A stretch of DNA of 64,000 nt from Xanthomonas hortorum (lineage in GTDB: Bacteria; Pseudomonadota; Gammaproteobacteria; Xanthomonadales; Xanthomonadaceae): NCBI RefSeq assembly GCF_002940005.1, contig NZ_MDEF01000016.1. One strand, given 5' to 3'. A program made the translations under genes and the position numbers. Positions 26,832-35,953 of the stretch are shown here, one piece after another. Each line of letters begins with the position of its first letter. The first letter of the stretch is position 1. The notes beneath the pieces are model-generated. The model ran no database searches. It saw only the letters and a list, made by a program, of their open reading frames with translations, and had not been told where the DNA came from.

Positions 26832-27830
26832 ATGAAGGTATTCATCATCCAGCGTTACGGGAAGGAAGCTGGCCAGATCGGCGAAATGCCCGAGCCAGCT
26901 CTACAGGACGATGACGTTCTTGTACAGATACATGCCGCCAGCATCAATGTGCTGGACGCCAAGATTCGGAAAGGAGAGTTCAAGCTGATCCTCCCTTACC
27001 GTTTGCCGCTGATCCTTGGCAACGACATGGCCGGCACGGTGGTTCGCGTCGGGGCACGCGTTAGCCGGTTCAAACCCGGCGACGAGGTGTACGCACGTCC
27101 TGATGAAGATCGCATTGGCACCTTCGCCGAGTTCATCGCCGTCAAGGAAGGCTCCGTTGCGCTGAAACCCAGGAATCTGAGCATGGAGGAGGCGGCTTCG
27201 ATTCCCTTGGTCGCACTCACAGCCTGGCAGGTGTTGGTCGAGACCGCGAAGCTGAAGGCAGGACAGAAGGTGTTCATCCATGCAGGTTCCGGCGGCGTTG
27301 GCACCGTCGCTATCCAGCTTGCCAAGCACCTGGGGGCCTTTGTCGCCACGACCACCAGCACAAGCAACGTCGATTGGGTGAAGGCGCTGGGTGCGGATGT
27401 CGTCATCGACTACAAGAACCAGCAGTTCGAGACGGTCCTGCGCGATTACGACGTGGTCTTGCACAGCTTGGGCAACGATGTGCTTGAGAAATCACTGCAA
27501 GTCCTCAAGCCTGGCGGGCGGCTTATCTCCATCTCCAGCCCTCCCACTCCGGAATTCGCGCGTGAGCAACGGCTATCTTGGCCGCTGAGGCAGGTTATCC
27601 GCCTACTCAGTCACAGCATCAGAAAGAAGGTGAAACAGCAAGGCATCCAGTATTCCTTTGTCTTCATGAAGGCCTGCGGGGCACAACTGCGTGAAATCAG
27701 CTCTCTGATCGAGGCAGGCACGATCAAGCCGGTCGTGGATCGAGTATTTCGGTTGGACTCGACGGCAGACGCCCTAGCTTATGTCGAAACAGGCAGGGCG
27801 AAAGGCAAGGTAATTATCAAAGTGAAGTGA
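26832..27830 (+). CDS. NADP-dependent medium-chain reductase (zinc-independent)
   Basis: This 332-residue quinone-reductase-like protein has an N-terminal GroES-type domain (INVLDAKIRKGEF) and the nucleotide loop HAGSGGVGTVAIQLAK, with no zinc ligands. It likely reduces enones, quinones or alkenals with NADPH. It is the last enzyme of the cargo island, 29 bases before lysR. Its codon choice looks slightly less G/C-rich than the preceding genes, which may mean a separate origin. Confidence 0.83.
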   Translation: MKVFIIQRYGKEAGQIGEMPEPALQDDDVLVQIHAASINVLDAKIRKGEFKLILPYRLPLILGNDMAGTVVRVGARVSRFKPGDEVYARPDEDRIGTFAEFIAVKEGSVALKPRNLSMEEAASIPLVALTAWQVLVETAKLKAGQKVFIHAGSGGVGTVAIQLAKHLGAFVATTTSTSNVDWVKALGADVVIDYKNQQFETVLRDYDVVLHSLGNDVLEKSLQVLKPGGRLISISSPPTPEFAREQRLSWPLRQVIRLLSHSIRKKVKQQGIQYSFVFMKACGAQLREISSLIEAGTIKPVVDRVFRLDSTADALAYVETGRAKGKVIIKVK

Positions 27831-27859
27831 GGAACGTCGCCTGACGTGCGGAGGACAAA

Positions 27860-28804
27860 ATGGAGTTGAGGCATCTGAGATGTTTTCTTGCTGTGGCCGA
27901 AGAACTTCACTTTGCCCGCGCCGCTGAACGGTTGCACATGGAGCAGTCGCCGCTGTCGCGCACCATCAAGGAACTGGAAGAAGACCTGGGCGAACAGTTG
28001 TTCGTCCGTACCAGTCGCAGCACGCGCCTGACGCGGGCGGGGAAACTTTTTCTGGATCATGTACCGCGCGTGTTCGCAGCCTTGCAGCAAGCCCGCGACA
28101 GCGTGAAGGCAGCGGCCAATGGCTTTCACGGCCAGTTGCGCATTGCACTGTCCGATGGAATCACGCCATCACGCTTGCCGGCCCTGCTCGCGCTTTGCCG
28201 ACAGGAGGACCCCGAGGTCGATATTCGGTTGTTCCAGGTGCCGCTGGCGCAGCAGATCAAAGGGCTGCAAGACGACCTGTACGACGTGGGCTTTGCACAG
28301 TCGGATGAAGTGGGCGAAGGCATCGCAGCCGAAGCGGTGTGGCATGACCCGCTGATGGTAGCCGTACCGGCGCGCCATCATTTGCTCAAGCACAAGCGGA
28401 TTCCACTGGATGAAGTGCTGCAATTTCCACTGGTGTTGTGCGACCCGCTGGCGTGCGAGGGCCATGCGCGCCAGGTCGATCGGTTGCTGCGCCGTGCTGA
28501 CCGGGAACCCCTGATCGCCGAGCGCGTCGCCTCGTTCGAGTTGATGATGGTCGTGGTGTCGGCAGGCTTCGCCCTGGGCCTGGCCGGTGCGCCACACATC
28601 GCGGCAAGCCAGGAATCTGGTGTGGTGGCCCGGCCCTTGGCGGGCCACCCGCCCGTGCTGACCACCTACCTGCTGCGCCCGGAAGGCGAGCCTTCGGAAA
28701 CGCTCGCCCACTTCATCGAGCGGGTGCAGGCCATCGACCTGCCCGAAGGCGTAAGGCCCGCACCGCCACCTGAACCTGATTCCCAGGAGGACACCCCGCC
28801 ATGA
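27860..28804 (+). CDS. LysR-family transcriptional regulator of ICE transfer module
   Basis: This 314-residue protein has an N-terminal helix-turn-helix (FARAAERLHMEQSPLSRTIK) and a LysR substrate domain (residues about 90-295). It begins with MELRHLRCFLAVAEELHFAR after a GGAGGA site. In Tn4371-family ICEs a LysR gene sits directly upstream of eexN and traG, as here; its stop overlaps the eexN start by ATGA. It therefore belongs to the ICE backbone rather than the cargo. Its ligand and target are unknown. The C-terminal 25 residues are Pro/Glu-rich. Confidence 0.85.
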   Translation: MELRHLRCFLAVAEELHFARAAERLHMEQSPLSRTIKELEEDLGEQLFVRTSRSTRLTRAGKLFLDHVPRVFAALQQARDSVKAAANGFHGQLRIALSDGITPSRLPALLALCRQEDPEVDIRLFQVPLAQQIKGLQDDLYDVGFAQSDEVGEGIAAEAVWHDPLMVAVPARHHLLKHKRIPLDEVLQFPLVLCDPLACEGHARQVDRLLRRADREPLIAERVASFELMMVVVSAGFALGLAGAPHIAASQESGVVARPLAGHPPVLTTYLLRPEGEPSETLAHFIERVQAIDLPEGVRPAPPPEPDSQEDTPP

Positions 28805-29064
28805 AACGCGTTGCCCCATTGCTATTGATCGCCGCGCTCACGGCTTGCGGCCAGTCGGAAACACCGACGCAGGCCAAGGTGCCGACCGTGGACGAGCTGG
28901 CCGCCGATCCGGCGCGGTTGAAGGAACTGCGCCAGCAATGCAAGACCGACCGCGCGACTCTGGGCGATGTGTTGTGCAACCGCGTGGCCGAAGCTACGCG
29001 CAAGCGGTTCTATGGCGACGGGCAGACGCCCTACACGCCATTGGAAACACCGCCGAAGTTCTAA
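28801..29064 (+). CDS. eexN: EexN-type entry-exclusion lipoprotein
   Basis: This 87-residue protein has a lipoprotein signal ending LTAC, with Cys16 the lipidated residue. The mature part shows LAADPARLKELRQQC and a second Cys (VLCNRVAEATRKRF). These are the features of EexN/TrbK proteins, which stop a cell that already carries the element from accepting another copy. It overlaps lysR by ATGA and is followed by a strong terminator. It is homologous to the gene at 36700. Confidence 0.8.
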   Translation: MKRVAPLLLIAALTACGQSETPTQAKVPTVDELAADPARLKELRQQCKTDRATLGDVLCNRVAEATRKRFYGDGQTPYTPLETPPKF

Positions 29065-29103
29065 CCGTAGCCCTTCGCAAAAAATCCTGAATTTCTTGTC
29101 GAC

Positions 29104-29136
29104 ACGCCGCAGCGCGCTAGCGCCTGCGGCGTTTTT
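29104..29136 (+). terminator. Rho-independent terminator after lysR-eexN
   Basis: A perfect 9-bp stem ACGCCGCAG/CTGCGGCGT (29104-29112 and 29124-29132) runs directly into a T5 tract (29132-29136). The loop is itself a GCGCTAGCGC palindrome. It lies 40 bases after the eexN stop, so it should separate lysR-eexN from the traG-trb transcript. Confidence 0.8.
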
Positions 29137-29297
29137 ACTGGGTTTTCCGCAGCCTGAAACCTTGCTTTTTTCATCATCTAGCTTTCGATAACAGTCTTTG
29201 ACCGGCACCGACCCGGCACTGATCCTCGCGCTATGCGGCACGTCCTTGTGCCGCTTTCGGACGAGGTATCAGCGCAGGGGAAATCGGAGGCCAGTCA

Positions 29298-31313
29298 ATG
29301 CAAGCTCAGGGCGTGTTGTTCGGGCAGATCGCCGCCGTCTTCGGCATCGTGATCGCCGGTGTATGGAGTGCAACGCAATGGACAGCCGCCGCCCTGGGCT
29401 ATCAACTACGCCTTGGCTCGCCCTGGTTCGATTTCTTCGGCACGCCGGTCTATCACCCCTGGCGGCTGTTCGAGTGGTGGTTCTTCTTCGATGCCTACGC
29501 GCCGCATGTCTTCGACATAAGTGGCGCCATCGCGGGCGGCAGCGGCCTGGTGGCCGTGGTGGTCGCCATTGCCATGTCGGGGTGGCGCTCGCGGCAATCG
29601 CGCATGGTCACGACCTACGGTTCGGCGCGCTGGGCCGAAGCGGACGACATTCGCAAGGCCGGTCTGACGCAGCCCGCCGGCGTCTTCCTCGGCAAGTACC
29701 GCAACGAGTACCTGCGCCATGAAGGCCCGGAACACGTCCTGACCTTCGCGCCCACGCGCTCGGGCAAAGGCGTCGGGCTGGTGGTGCCGACCTTGTTGAG
29801 CTGGCCTGCGTCAGCGGTCATTCACGACATAAAAGGCGAGAACTGGCAGATCACCGCAGGCTGGCGCAGCCGGTTCAGCCATTGCCTGCTGTTCAACCCG
29901 ACCGATGCGAAGTCAGCGGCCTACAACCCGCTGCTGGAAGTTCGGCGCGGCGCGCATGAGGTGCGCGATGTGCAGAACATCGCGGACATTCTCGTTGACC
30001 CCGAGGGCGCGCTGGAGAAGCGCAACCATTGGGAGAAGACTTCGCACGCGCTGCTGGTCGGGGCCATCCTGCATGTGCTCTATGCCGGCGAGGACAAGAC
30101 GCTGCGCGGCGTCGCCAACTTCTTGTCCGACCCGGCCAGCCCGTTCGAGTTGACCTTGCACCGGATGATGACGACGAAGCACCTGGGCGATGCACCGCAC
30201 CCGGTTGTCGCGTCCGCCGCCCGCGAAGTGCTCAACAAATCGGACAACGAGCGTTCGGGCGTGTTGAGCACCGCCATGTCGTTCCTTGGCCTGTACCGCG
30301 ACCCCACGGTGGCCGAAGTCACCTCGCGTTGCGACTGGCGCATCGCCGACCTGATCGCATCCGAGCATCCGGTGTCCCTCTATTTGGTGGTGCCGCCCTC
30401 GGACATTTCCCGCACCAAACCGCTCATCCGCCTGATCCTCAACCAGATCGGCCGGCGGCTCACCGAATCGCTCGACGGCAGCGACGGCATCGAACGCCGC
30501 CACAAGCTGCTACTGATGCTGGACGAGTTCCCGGCGCTGGGCCGGCTCGACTTCTTCGAGACGGCGCTGGCCTTCATGGCCGGCTACGGCATCCGCAGCT
30601 TCCTCATCGCGCAGTCGCTCAACCAGATCGACAAAGCCTACGGCCAGAACCACTCCATCCTCGACAACTGCCACGTCCGCGTGACGTTTTCCACCAACGA
30701 CGAACGCACGGCCAAACGGGTTTCGGAAACGCTGGGCACCGCCACCGAACTGCGCGCCCAGCGCAACTATGCCGGGCACAGATTGGCCCCGTGGCTGGGG
30801 CACCTGATGGTGTCGCGGCAGGAGACGGCCCGCCCGCTGCTGACGCCAGGCGAAGTCATGCAGCTTCCGACCGACGAAGCCGTGGTGATGGTGTCCAGCG
30901 TGGCACCGATCAAGGCGAAGAAGCTGCGCTACTACGCCGACGCCAACTTCAAGAGCCGCGTTTTGCCGCCGCCTGCGCTCGCGGCCGGGCAGTACGCCGA
31001 CGCGCCACCGGCCCGGCCCGACGACTGGAGCGGCCTGGCGATCCCGGCGGTGCCAACGGCCCCGGCTGAGAGCCTGTCCAGCGATGGCGCAGGCACCGCC
31101 GATGACGGCGGCCCGCGCCGCCAGCCAGAGCTATCCGAAGTCACGGAATACAGCCCCGAACCGCAGCCCGCCGGCAACGACCTGGCGCTGCTCGATGACG
31201 ACGACGACCTGCCGCTGCCTGGTTTGGCGTCTCTTCCCGGCCAGTTCGACCCGGCCATGCAGCGCACGGCTCGGCTGGCTTCCCTCGACCCCAACGACGG
31301 AATCGACTTATGA
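29298..31313 (+). CDS. traG: TraG/VirD4-type coupling protein
   Basis: This 671-residue ATPase has N-terminal membrane segments, Walker A near residue 152 (PTRSGKGVGL) and Walker B near 404 (LLMLDEFPALG). It also has the conserved IAQSLNQIDKAYG and HVRVTFSTNDERTAKRVSE segments. It delivers the relaxase-DNA complex to the Trb channel at the inner membrane. It is the first gene after the terminator at 29136. The 160-base gap before it must hold the promoter for the traG-trb run. Its stop overlaps the next start by ATGA. The C-terminal 120 residues are acidic and Pro-rich. Confidence 0.92.
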   Translation: MQAQGVLFGQIAAVFGIVIAGVWSATQWTAAALGYQLRLGSPWFDFFGTPVYHPWRLFEWWFFFDAYAPHVFDISGAIAGGSGLVAVVVAIAMSGWRSRQSRMVTTYGSARWAEADDIRKAGLTQPAGVFLGKYRNEYLRHEGPEHVLTFAPTRSGKGVGLVVPTLLSWPASAVIHDIKGENWQITAGWRSRFSHCLLFNPTDAKSAAYNPLLEVRRGAHEVRDVQNIADILVDPEGALEKRNHWEKTSHALLVGAILHVLYAGEDKTLRGVANFLSDPASPFELTLHRMMTTKHLGDAPHPVVASAAREVLNKSDNERSGVLSTAMSFLGLYRDPTVAEVTSRCDWRIADLIASEHPVSLYLVVPPSDISRTKPLIRLILNQIGRRLTESLDGSDGIERRHKLLLMLDEFPALGRLDFFETALAFMAGYGIRSFLIAQSLNQIDKAYGQNHSILDNCHVRVTFSTNDERTAKRVSETLGTATELRAQRNYAGHRLAPWLGHLMVSRQETARPLLTPGEVMQLPTDEAVVMVSSVAPIKAKKLRYYADANFKSRVLPPPALAAGQYADAPPARPDDWSGLAIPAVPTAPAESLSSDGAGTADDGGPRRQPELSEVTEYSPEPQPAGNDLALLDDDDDLPLPGLASLPGQFDPAMQRTARLASLDPNDGIDL

Positions 31314-31774
31314 GCCAATACCGCCTCAATCTGTTCATCCAGCCCGAGCACGCCAAGCGCCTCGAAGAACTGGCCGCCAAGAAAGGCGTGTCCAAGTCGT
31401 CCATCGTCGCGGCGGCGCTCGCATCGTGGCTGTCGCCCGATGCAGGCGACCAGCGCGAGGCGGCCATCGCCAAGCGTCTCGATCGCCTGTCGCGCCAGGC
31501 CGAGCGCATGGAGCGCGACCAGAACATCCAGATCGAAACGCTGGCGCTGTTCATCCGCTACTTCCTGACCGTCAGCACGCCGGTTCCCGAAGCCCATCAG
31601 GACGCGGCCCGCGCCCAGGGCCGGGCACGCTTCGAGCAGTTCGTGGAACAGCTTGGCCGCCACCTGCTGCGTGGCCGAAGCCTGGTGCGCGATGTGGTGG
31701 AGGAACTGCATCCCGACCCGGTGCGGATGGATGACGCGGCGGCGCTGGCTGAAGCGCAGGAGCGTGCCTCATGA
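31310..31774 (+). CDS. Ribbon-helix-helix (CopG-like) protein of the transfer operon
   Basis: This 154-residue protein has an N-terminal RHH domain (YRLNLFIQPEHAKRLEELAAKKGVSKSS in shortened view: strand residues 4-10, helices to 45) and then a helical region. CopG-like proteins at this place in Tn4371 elements are thought to regulate the trb operon. It overlaps traG and trbB by ATGA at both ends. No DNA target is visible from the protein alone. Confidence 0.8.
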   Translation: MSQYRLNLFIQPEHAKRLEELAAKKGVSKSSIVAAALASWLSPDAGDQREAAIAKRLDRLSRQAERMERDQNIQIETLALFIRYFLTVSTPVPEAHQDAARAQGRARFEQFVEQLGRHLLRGRSLVRDVVEELHPDPVRMDDAAALAEAQERAS

Positions 31775-32838
31775 GCGCCGTTCCGCAGACCCCGCCCGAA
31801 CGCTCATCCACCGCGGCTTCGCTGGATCGCCGTATCCAGATGCTGCGCACAGCTATGGGGCCAGTCATCGCCACCGCGCTGGCCGACCCGGACGTGGTGG
31901 AAATCATGCTCAACCCCGACCGCACCCTATGGGTGGATCGGTTGTCGTCGGGCCGCACGCCGCTGGGCGTGGAACTGCCCGAAGAAGATGGCGAACGCAT
32001 CATCCGCCTGGTGGCCGCGCACGTCGGCGCGGAAGTGCATCGCGGACGGCCGCTGCTGACCGCCGAGTTGCCCGAAACCGGCGAGCGGTTCGAGGGCATT
32101 CTGCCGCCGGCCGCGCCGGGGCCGGCCTTCGCGCTGCGCAAGCGCGCCGTGAGCATCATCGGCCTGGATCGCTATGTGGCCGACGGCATCCTGACCACCG
32201 TGCAGGCCGAGTTCCTGCGCCGCGCCGTGCGCGAGCGCCAGAACATCCTGATCGCTGGGGCGACGAGCAGCGGCAAGACCACGCTGGCGAACGCGCTGCT
32301 GGCCGAGATCGCCGCCACCGGCGACCGCGTGCTGGTGCTCGAAGATACCATCGAGCTGCAATGCGCCGCCCGCGACCATGTGCCGCTGCGCACCCGCGCG
32401 GGCGTCGTGTCCATGACCGAGCTGGTGCGCGCCACGATGCGCCTGCGCCCCGACCGCGTGATCGTCGGCGAAGTGCGCGGCGGCGAAGCCCTGGACTTGG
32501 TGAAGGTGTGGGGCACCGGCCATCCCGGCGGCATCGCCACCATCCACGCCGGTTCCGCGCTGGGCGCGCTGCTGCGCCTCGAACAGTTGATTCTCGAAGT
32601 GGCGGTGAACCCGCCGCGTGCGCTGATCGCCGAGGCGGTCAACGTCGTCATCCACATCGCCGGACGCGGCCGTAAGCGCCGCGTCGAAAGCATCGCCCGC
32701 GTCGTCGGCTTCGACGGTGTGGGCTACCGCCTGGCGGACGCGCTGGAAACGCCGTTTCCCGAGCTGACGCCGGTTCCTCTCGCAGCCGATGCCGTTGCGC
32801 CTTCCCCGTCCCTTGACCAACCTGGAGAACTGCCATGA
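31771..32838 (+). CDS. trbB: TrbB, VirB11-type secretion ATPase
   Basis: This 355-residue hexameric ATPase has Walker A near residue 165 (GATSSGKTTLANALL), an Asp box (VLVLEDTIELQ), Walker B (RVIVGEVRGGEALD) and the His box (GTGHPGGIATIHAG). It powers assembly of the conjugative pilus and channel on the cytoplasmic side of the inner membrane. It overlaps the RHH gene and trbC by ATGA. Confidence 0.93.
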   Translation: MSAVPQTPPERSSTAASLDRRIQMLRTAMGPVIATALADPDVVEIMLNPDRTLWVDRLSSGRTPLGVELPEEDGERIIRLVAAHVGAEVHRGRPLLTAELPETGERFEGILPPAAPGPAFALRKRAVSIIGLDRYVADGILTTVQAEFLRRAVRERQNILIAGATSSGKTTLANALLAEIAATGDRVLVLEDTIELQCAARDHVPLRTRAGVVSMTELVRATMRLRPDRVIVGEVRGGEALDLVKVWGTGHPGGIATIHAGSALGALLRLEQLILEVAVNPPRALIAEAVNVVIHIAGRGRKRRVESIARVVGFDGVGYRLADALETPFPELTPVPLAADAVAPSPSLDQPGELP

Positions 32839-33221
32839 CGCACGCCCATGCTTTCCGTCTTTCCGTAAATCCGCTTTCCCACCTGTCCAGCCTCGCGCGG
32901 CTGCGCAGCCTGGCCCGCCCGGCGGGGCAAGGGCTGCTGCTGGCCGCGCTGCTGCTGTTCCTGGCCGGTACGGCGCAGGCCGCCGGTTCTTCGATGCCTT
33001 GGGAAGGCCCGCTGCAATCCATTCTGGAGTCGATCCAGGGGCCGGTGGCGCGCATCGTCGCGGTCATCATCATCATCGCCACGGGCCTGGCGCTGGCCTT
33101 CGGCGACACGTCGGGCGGCTTCCGCAAGCTGATCCAGATCGTCTTTGGCCTGTCCATCGCGTTCGCTGCATCCTCGTTCTTCCTGTCGTTCTTCAGCTTC
33201 TCCGGCGGAGCGGTCGTATGA
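32835..33221 (+). CDS. trbC: TrbC, VirB2-type pilin
   Basis: This 128-residue prepilin has a long N-terminal signal (to about residue 49, ending GTAQAA) and two hydrophobic helices (IVAVIIIIATGLALAF and a C-terminal LSIAFAASSFFLSFF). In IncP systems it is cut by leader peptidase and by TraF and then cyclised, and a traF gene is present at 563. It overlaps trbB and trbD by ATGA. Confidence 0.88.
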   Translation: MTHAHAFRLSVNPLSHLSSLARLRSLARPAGQGLLLAALLLFLAGTAQAAGSSMPWEGPLQSILESIQGPVARIVAVIIIIATGLALAFGDTSGGFRKLIQIVFGLSIAFAASSFFLSFFSFSGGAVV

Positions 33222-33490
33222 GCGGGCCGGATAGCTTCGCGGCCGGCTTCGAGGTGCCGCTTCATCGCTCGCTGACCGAACCGCTCTTGATGGGCGGCGC
33301 ACCGCGCACCGTGGCGATTGCCAACGGCACGCTGGCCGCCGCCGTCGGGCTGGGCCTGCAACTCTGGATTCCCGGTGTCGTGCTCTGGATCGTCGGCCAC
33401 TCGCTGGCGGTGTGGGGCGCGCGCGTTTATCCGCAGTTCATGCAGGTCTTCGCCCGGCACATCAAGCACAAGCCGCTGCTGGACGTGTAG
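33218..33490 (+). CDS. trbD: TrbD, VirB3-type membrane protein
   Basis: This 90-residue protein has the VirB3 features of a short polar N-terminus (VPLHRSLTEPLLMGG) followed by two close hydrophobic segments (about residues 30-62). VirB3 proteins partner with the VirB4 ATPase, which is encoded 12 bases downstream. The ATG at 33218 overlaps the trbC stop; a longer in-frame reading from 32789 runs across trbC and is a shadow. Confidence 0.88.
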   Translation: MSGPDSFAAGFEVPLHRSLTEPLLMGGAPRTVAIANGTLAAAVGLGLQLWIPGVVLWIVGHSLAVWGARVYPQFMQVFARHIKHKPLLDV

Positions 33491-33502
33491 GGGGATGCCG
33501 CC

Positions 33503-35953
33503 ATGCTGAACCTTGCCGAATACCGCCACCGACCCGCCTTGCTGGCCGACTGGCTGCCCTGGGCCGGGCTGATCGCGCCGGGTGTCGTCTTGAACAAGGA
33601 TGGCAGCTTTCAGCGCACAGTTCGTTTCCGTGGCCCCGACCTCGACAGCGCCACGCAAGGCGAGCTGATCGCCACCACGGCGCGGCTGAATAACGCGCTG
33701 CGCCGGCTGGGTTCGGGTTGGGCGCTGTTCGTGGAAGCCGAGCGCCGGCCGGCGGCGGACTATCCGCATTCCGACTTCCCCGAACCGCTGTCTTGGCTGG
33801 TGGACGAGGAACGCCGCGCCGCCTTCGAGGAATCAGGCCACCACTTCGAGAGCGCCTATCACCTGACGCTGGCCTACCTGCCGCCGGAGGAATCCCGCGC
33901 CCGTGCGGCCAAGCTGCTCTACGAGCATGCGCCGGGCGATGGCGTGGACTGGCGCGGTCGGCTGGATGCCTTCGTGGCGGAAACCGATCGCGTGTTCGAC
34001 CTGCTCGATGGCGTGATGCCGGAAATCGCCTGGCTCAATGACGCGCAGACGCTGACCTACCTGCACGCCACGGTGTCCACGCGGCGCTACCCCGTAGGCG
34101 TGCCCGAAGTGCCGTTTCACCTCGACGCGCTTCTGGCCGATTCCGCGCTGGTCGGCGGCCTCGCGCCAATGCTCGGCGACCAGCACCTGCGCGTGGTGTC
34201 GGTGCGGGGCTTCCCGACCTCGACCTGGCCGGGCCTGCTGGACGACCTCAACCGCCTGGGCTTTGCGTATCGCTGGTCAACCCGGTTCCTCTGCCTCGAC
34301 AAAGCCGAGGCGGAAAAGGAACTGGGCCGCCTGCGCCGCCAGTGGTTTGCCAAGCGCAAGAACGTCATTGCGCTGCTGCGCGAAACCATCTTCCAGCAGG
34401 AATCGCCGCTGGTGGACACGGATGCCAGCAACAAGGCGGCTGACGCGGACGCTGCCTTGCAAGAGCTGGGCAGCGATCAAGTGGCCTTCGGCTACCTCAC
34501 CGCCACGGTGACGGTGCTCGATGGCGACCCGGCCGTGGCCGACGAGAAGCTGCGCATGGTGGAGCGCGTGATTCAGGGCCGTGGCTTCGTGACCATCCCC
34601 GAAACGCTCAATGCCGTGGATGCGTGGCTGTCGTCCATACCGGGCAACGCCTATGCCAACGTGCGCCAACCCATCGTCTCGACGCTGAACCTGGCGCACA
34701 TGATGCCGGTGTCTGCCGTGTGGGCCGGCCCCGAGCGCAACAAGCATCTGGACGGCCCGCCGCTGATCGTCACGCGCACCGATGGCGCGACGCCGTTCCG
34801 GCTGGTGACGCACATCGGCGACGTGGGCCACACGCTGGTCGCGGGGCCGACCGGTATGGGCAAATCCGTGCTGCTGGCGATGCTGGCCTTGCAGTTCCGC
34901 CGCTACTTCGGCTCGCGCATCTTTGCCTTCGACATGGGGCGATCCATGCGAGCGACGGTGCTGGGCCTGGGGGGCGAACACTACGACCTGGGCGCGGACG
35001 GTGGCATTGCGTTTCAGCCCTTGGCCCGTATCGACGGCGAAGGCTACCGAACCTGGGCCGCCGAATGGATCGAAGGCCGCTTGCTGCACGAGGGCGTGAC
35101 CGTCGGCCCCGACGAGAAGGCCGCCATTTGGTCGGCGCTGGGAAGTCTTGCCGGTGCGCCGGTGGAGCAGCGCACGATGACCGGGCTATCGGTGCTGCTG
35201 CAATCGAACGCGCTGCGGCAAGCGTTGTCGCCGTATGTGCTGGGCGGCGCGCACGGCAAGCTGCTGGATGCCGACCGCGACCGGCTCGGCAGCGGCGACG
35301 TGCAGGGCTTCGAGATGGAAGAACTGATGCACAGCCCCGCGGCCGTGCAAGCGGTGCTGCGCTATTTGTTCGCCCGCTTCGATGCGCGCTTCGACGGTGC
35401 GCCCACGCTGCTGATCCTCGATGAAGCGTGGCTGTTCCTTGATGAACCATCGTTTGCGGCGCGCATCCGGCAATGGTTGAAGACGCTGCGCAAGAAAAAC
35501 GTGTCGGTGATCTTCGCCACGCAGAGCCTTGCGGACATCAAGGATTCGACCATCGCGCCCGCGATCATCGAGAGCTGCGCGAGCCGGATTTTCTTGCCTA
35601 ACCCGCAGGCGACCGAGCCGCAGATTCGCACGATCTACGAGGGCTTCGGCCTCAACAGCCGGCAAATCGAGATCGTCGCCACCGCGCAGCCCAAGCAGGA
35701 CTACTACTACCAATCACGCCTGGGCAACCGGCTGTTCGACCTCGACCTGGGGCCGGCTGCGCTCGCCTTTGCCGGCGCATCCACACCGCAAGACCAACGC
35801 GACATCGACCGCGTGCTGACGCAGGCCGGCGCTCCCGGCTTCGCTGGCGCGTGGCTGCGCCATCGCGGCCTTGATTGGGCCGCCGACCTGCTGCCGTCCT
35901 CACCGGCGGCGGCTTCTTTCCTTTCCCAACCACGACAGGAGAACCTGCCATGA
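33503..35953 (+). CDS. trbE: TrbE, VirB4-type ATPase
   Basis: This is an 816-residue secretion ATPase. It has an N-terminal CagE/TrbE domain and a C-terminal ATPase with Walker A near residue 450 (GPTGMGKSVLLAML). Walker B is LLILDEAWLFLDEP near 635, with VIFATQSLADI following. It energises pilus biogenesis and substrate transfer at the inner membrane. It is full length for the family. The stop overlaps the trbJ start by ATGA. Confidence 0.93.
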   Translation: MLNLAEYRHRPALLADWLPWAGLIAPGVVLNKDGSFQRTVRFRGPDLDSATQGELIATTARLNNALRRLGSGWALFVEAERRPAADYPHSDFPEPLSWLVDEERRAAFEESGHHFESAYHLTLAYLPPEESRARAAKLLYEHAPGDGVDWRGRLDAFVAETDRVFDLLDGVMPEIAWLNDAQTLTYLHATVSTRRYPVGVPEVPFHLDALLADSALVGGLAPMLGDQHLRVVSVRGFPTSTWPGLLDDLNRLGFAYRWSTRFLCLDKAEAEKELGRLRRQWFAKRKNVIALLRETIFQQESPLVDTDASNKAADADAALQELGSDQVAFGYLTATVTVLDGDPAVADEKLRMVERVIQGRGFVTIPETLNAVDAWLSSIPGNAYANVRQPIVSTLNLAHMMPVSAVWAGPERNKHLDGPPLIVTRTDGATPFRLVTHIGDVGHTLVAGPTGMGKSVLLAMLALQFRRYFGSRIFAFDMGRSMRATVLGLGGEHYDLGADGGIAFQPLARIDGEGYRTWAAEWIEGRLLHEGVTVGPDEKAAIWSALGSLAGAPVEQRTMTGLSVLLQSNALRQALSPYVLGGAHGKLLDADRDRLGSGDVQGFEMEELMHSPAAVQAVLRYLFARFDARFDGAPTLLILDEAWLFLDEPSFAARIRQWLKTLRKKNVSVIFATQSLADIKDSTIAPAIIESCASRIFLPNPQATEPQIRTIYEGFGLNSRQIEIVATAQPKQDYYYQSRLGNRLFDLDLGPAALAFAGASTPQDQRDIDRVLTQAGAPGFAGAWLRHRGLDWAADLLPSSPAAASFLSQPRQENLP

